Below, piece by piece: positions 62,851 to 64,000 of a stretch of DNA of 64,000 bases; position 1 is the first letter of the stretch, and the number at the start of each line of letters is the position of its first letter. Both the position numbers and the translations under genes were made by a program. The notes under the pieces are model-generated. The model had not been told where the DNA came from, made no database searches, and saw only the letters and a list, made by a program, of their open reading frames with translations. Source of the stretch: Ustilaginoidea virens (Eukaryota; Ascomycota; Sordariomycetes; Hypocreales; Clavicipitaceae); contig NC_057317.1 in the NCBI RefSeq assembly GCF_000687475.1, forward strand, positions 4,898,501 to 4,962,500. Direction: 5' to 3'.

Positions 62851-63897
62851 TCAGCTGCTGCGCTGCTTCTTGCCAGAGGACATGCTGAACCCAAACCCAG
62901 CAGACTCCCGAGACCTCTTCTTGTCCATCTCCTGACGCATGATTCTCTCGGCTTCGCTTATTTTCTTGGGCTGCTGGATTATCTTGGCCTTGTGGGACGC
63001 GCTTGCCAAGGCATTCTTTTTGGCTTGGGCAAAGACGTTTTTGGCTTGCGGCCTCGCCCCCATCTTGACGGATACGCTACCGAGCCCCGATGACCTGGGC
63101 TCCGTCCTGCTCTCTCGCGCTTTTCCTTCTTGGTCGGCCGACACGCTATCTGCGTCCGCGGAGGGTGCGACTTCCGTCGACGGGCCGTCAGCCGTCGAGT
63201 CAGCCTCGGCCTCGGCCTCGGCCTCCTGCTTCGTCTTCTTCGCCCCAAACGACAGCGTGACCTTGTCCCCAGCCTCCCTCTTCAGGAGCCCGCGGTCCCG
63301 GTCCTGGTCCTCGCCCCCGTCCCGCTGCTCGCCTACGCGGACCCCCGCGCCCGCCTGCGCCCGCCGAATCTGCTCCTTGATGATGCGCCGCTCGAGCTGC
63401 TCGTCCCCCTGATCCTGCGCCTCCTTGCGCCGCAGGGCCTCCTGCCGCCTCAGCGCCTCGGGCGAGCTGTCGATCCACGCCACGTGGATGCCCTTGTCCG
63501 TCTCCTCGACCCGGCAGATGCCCTCGCGGCCCAGGTGCTTGGCGAACTCGGTCAGCGACGGCCACCGCGTCGCGTTCATGTGGATGTGCTCCTTGTTGGC
63601 GATGTACTCCTGGTAGAACTGGTTGATGTGCACCTGCTTCTCGCCGTGGCCCGTCCGGAGCAGCTGCACAAAGTCCCGGAGGAAGTCGTCGCTGAACTGG
63701 TTGATGAACTTTTTGGGGTCCTCGCCGACGATGAGCATCTGCCGCACGTGGCTCTCCGCCTGCGTGTGCATCTTGAAGCCGTTGGCGTCGCGGCATTGCT
63801 TCTCGCACACTTGGCAGTACCACCGGAGGCGCTGGAGGCCCTTGCTCTTGAGTTTGTTGGAGAGGTGCTTTGTCGAGCCGACCTCTGCTTTGGGCAT
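62851..63897 (-). CDS. KIN17-family DNA/RNA-binding protein
   Basis: Single-exon gene of 348 residues. KIN17 (yeast Rts2) is a nuclear protein linked to DNA replication and repair and to late spliceosomal complexes. A C2H2-type zinc finger uses C28, C31, H44 and H50 (WYCQVCEKQCRDANGFKMH). The winged-helix KIN17 domain follows at about 51-175 (FINQFSDDFLRDFVQLLRTG, YIANKEHIHMNATRW, LTEFAKHLGREG, GIHVAWID). A charged linker RRKEAQDQGDEQLERRIIKE and a Glu/Ala-rich part lead to a basic C-terminal end, SSGKKQRSS. The C-terminal KOW-type domains of animal KIN17 are absent, as in other fungi. Its 3' end lies 222 nt from the SPT4 stop; that gap is T-rich. Confidence 0.95.
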   Translation of the reverse strand: MPKAEVGSTKHLSNKLKSKGLQRLRWYCQVCEKQCRDANGFKMHTQAESHVRQMLIVGEDPKKFINQFSDDFLRDFVQLLRTGHGEKQVHINQFYQEYIANKEHIHMNATRWPSLTEFAKHLGREGICRVEETDKGIHVAWIDSSPEALRRQEALRRKEAQDQGDEQLERRIIKEQIRRAQAGAGVRVGEQRDGGEDQDRDRGLLKREAGDKVTLSFGAKKTKQEAEAEAEADSTADGPSTEVAPSADADSVSADQEGKARESRTEPRSSGLGSVSVKMGARPQAKNVFAQAKKNALASASHKAKIIQQPKKISEAERIMRQEMDKKRSRESAGFGFSMSSGKKQRSS

Positions 63898-64000
63898 TCT
63901 CGCAGTCTTGCCTTTTTTTTTTTTTTTCTTTTTTTTCTCGTCTATTCGTTTTTTTTTTCCCCCTAGATGCTTTATGCGCTTTAAGCGCTCTCCGTTTTTC

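Noticed and set aside
1..64000. tRNA, rRNA and snRNA genes
   Set aside because: Scanning both strands by eye for B-box words (GGTTCGANTCC) gave only isolated partial matches (for example near 46565 and 47060) without complementary stems. A tRNAscan-SE and Infernal run would be decisive.

Overview
The window looks like a gene-dense euchromatic stretch from a filamentous ascomycete, most likely a Sordariomycete and probably Hypocreales. Every gene has a clear eukaryotic and mostly fungal identity. Introns are short (about 50-290 nt) with GTAYGT-type donors and CTAAC/CTGAC branch sites. Coding GC is high, and homopolymer and microsatellite tracts are frequent. The order is inferred from remembered protein similarity and is not proven.

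Layout. 0-2.3 kb: no gene; a degenerate inverted-repeat element with an AT-rich core. 2.3-12.1 kb: questin-oxidase-like protein, PWP2 (SSU processome), a CDC12/AspC-type septin, and a mitochondrial PDK/BCKDK-family kinase. 15.3-25.3 kb: USP7-type deubiquitinase, cytosolic L-asparaginase with ankyrin tail, and BUR1/CDK9-type kinase. 26-35.5 kb: small membrane protein, KAE1, SNF1-kinase beta subunit, a possible unrecognised small gene, and EPL1 of NuA4. 36.6-41.1 kb: calcineurin B and a protein of unknown function. 41.1-47.4 kb: a 6.3-kb stretch in which I find no convincing gene. 47.4-64 kb: uS9m, eEF1B-gamma, NIF/FCP1-like protein, RRP36, COQ8, ESS2, PP5, POP8, SPT4 and KIN17.

The genes are conserved housekeeping genes, not a cluster. 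Themes recur: ribosome and RNA maturation (PWP2, RRP36, POP8, uS9m, KAE1, eEF1B-gamma), transcription and chromatin (BUR1, EPL1, SPT4, ESS2), signalling (calcineurin B, SNF1 beta, PP5, septin) and mitochondria (PDK-like kinase, COQ8, uS9m). BUR1 and SPT4 both act on Pol II elongation, but they lie about 37 kb apart and I see no operon-like logic. Neighbouring genes alternate strand almost perfectly, so nearly every intergenic region is either a shared divergent promoter or a shared 3' region.

Coding coordinates below run from start codon to stop codon. Exons were joined by reading splice sites and checking that frame and conserved protein sequence continue. UTRs were not mapped. No transposon ORF, rRNA, tRNA or CRISPR array was found by eye. 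The items most worth following up are the strand alternation, the 6.3-kb empty stretch, the candidate small gene at 32.9-33.3 kb, the inverted-repeat element at 0.4-0.8 kb, and the long mononucleotide runs placed inside introns or next to start codons.
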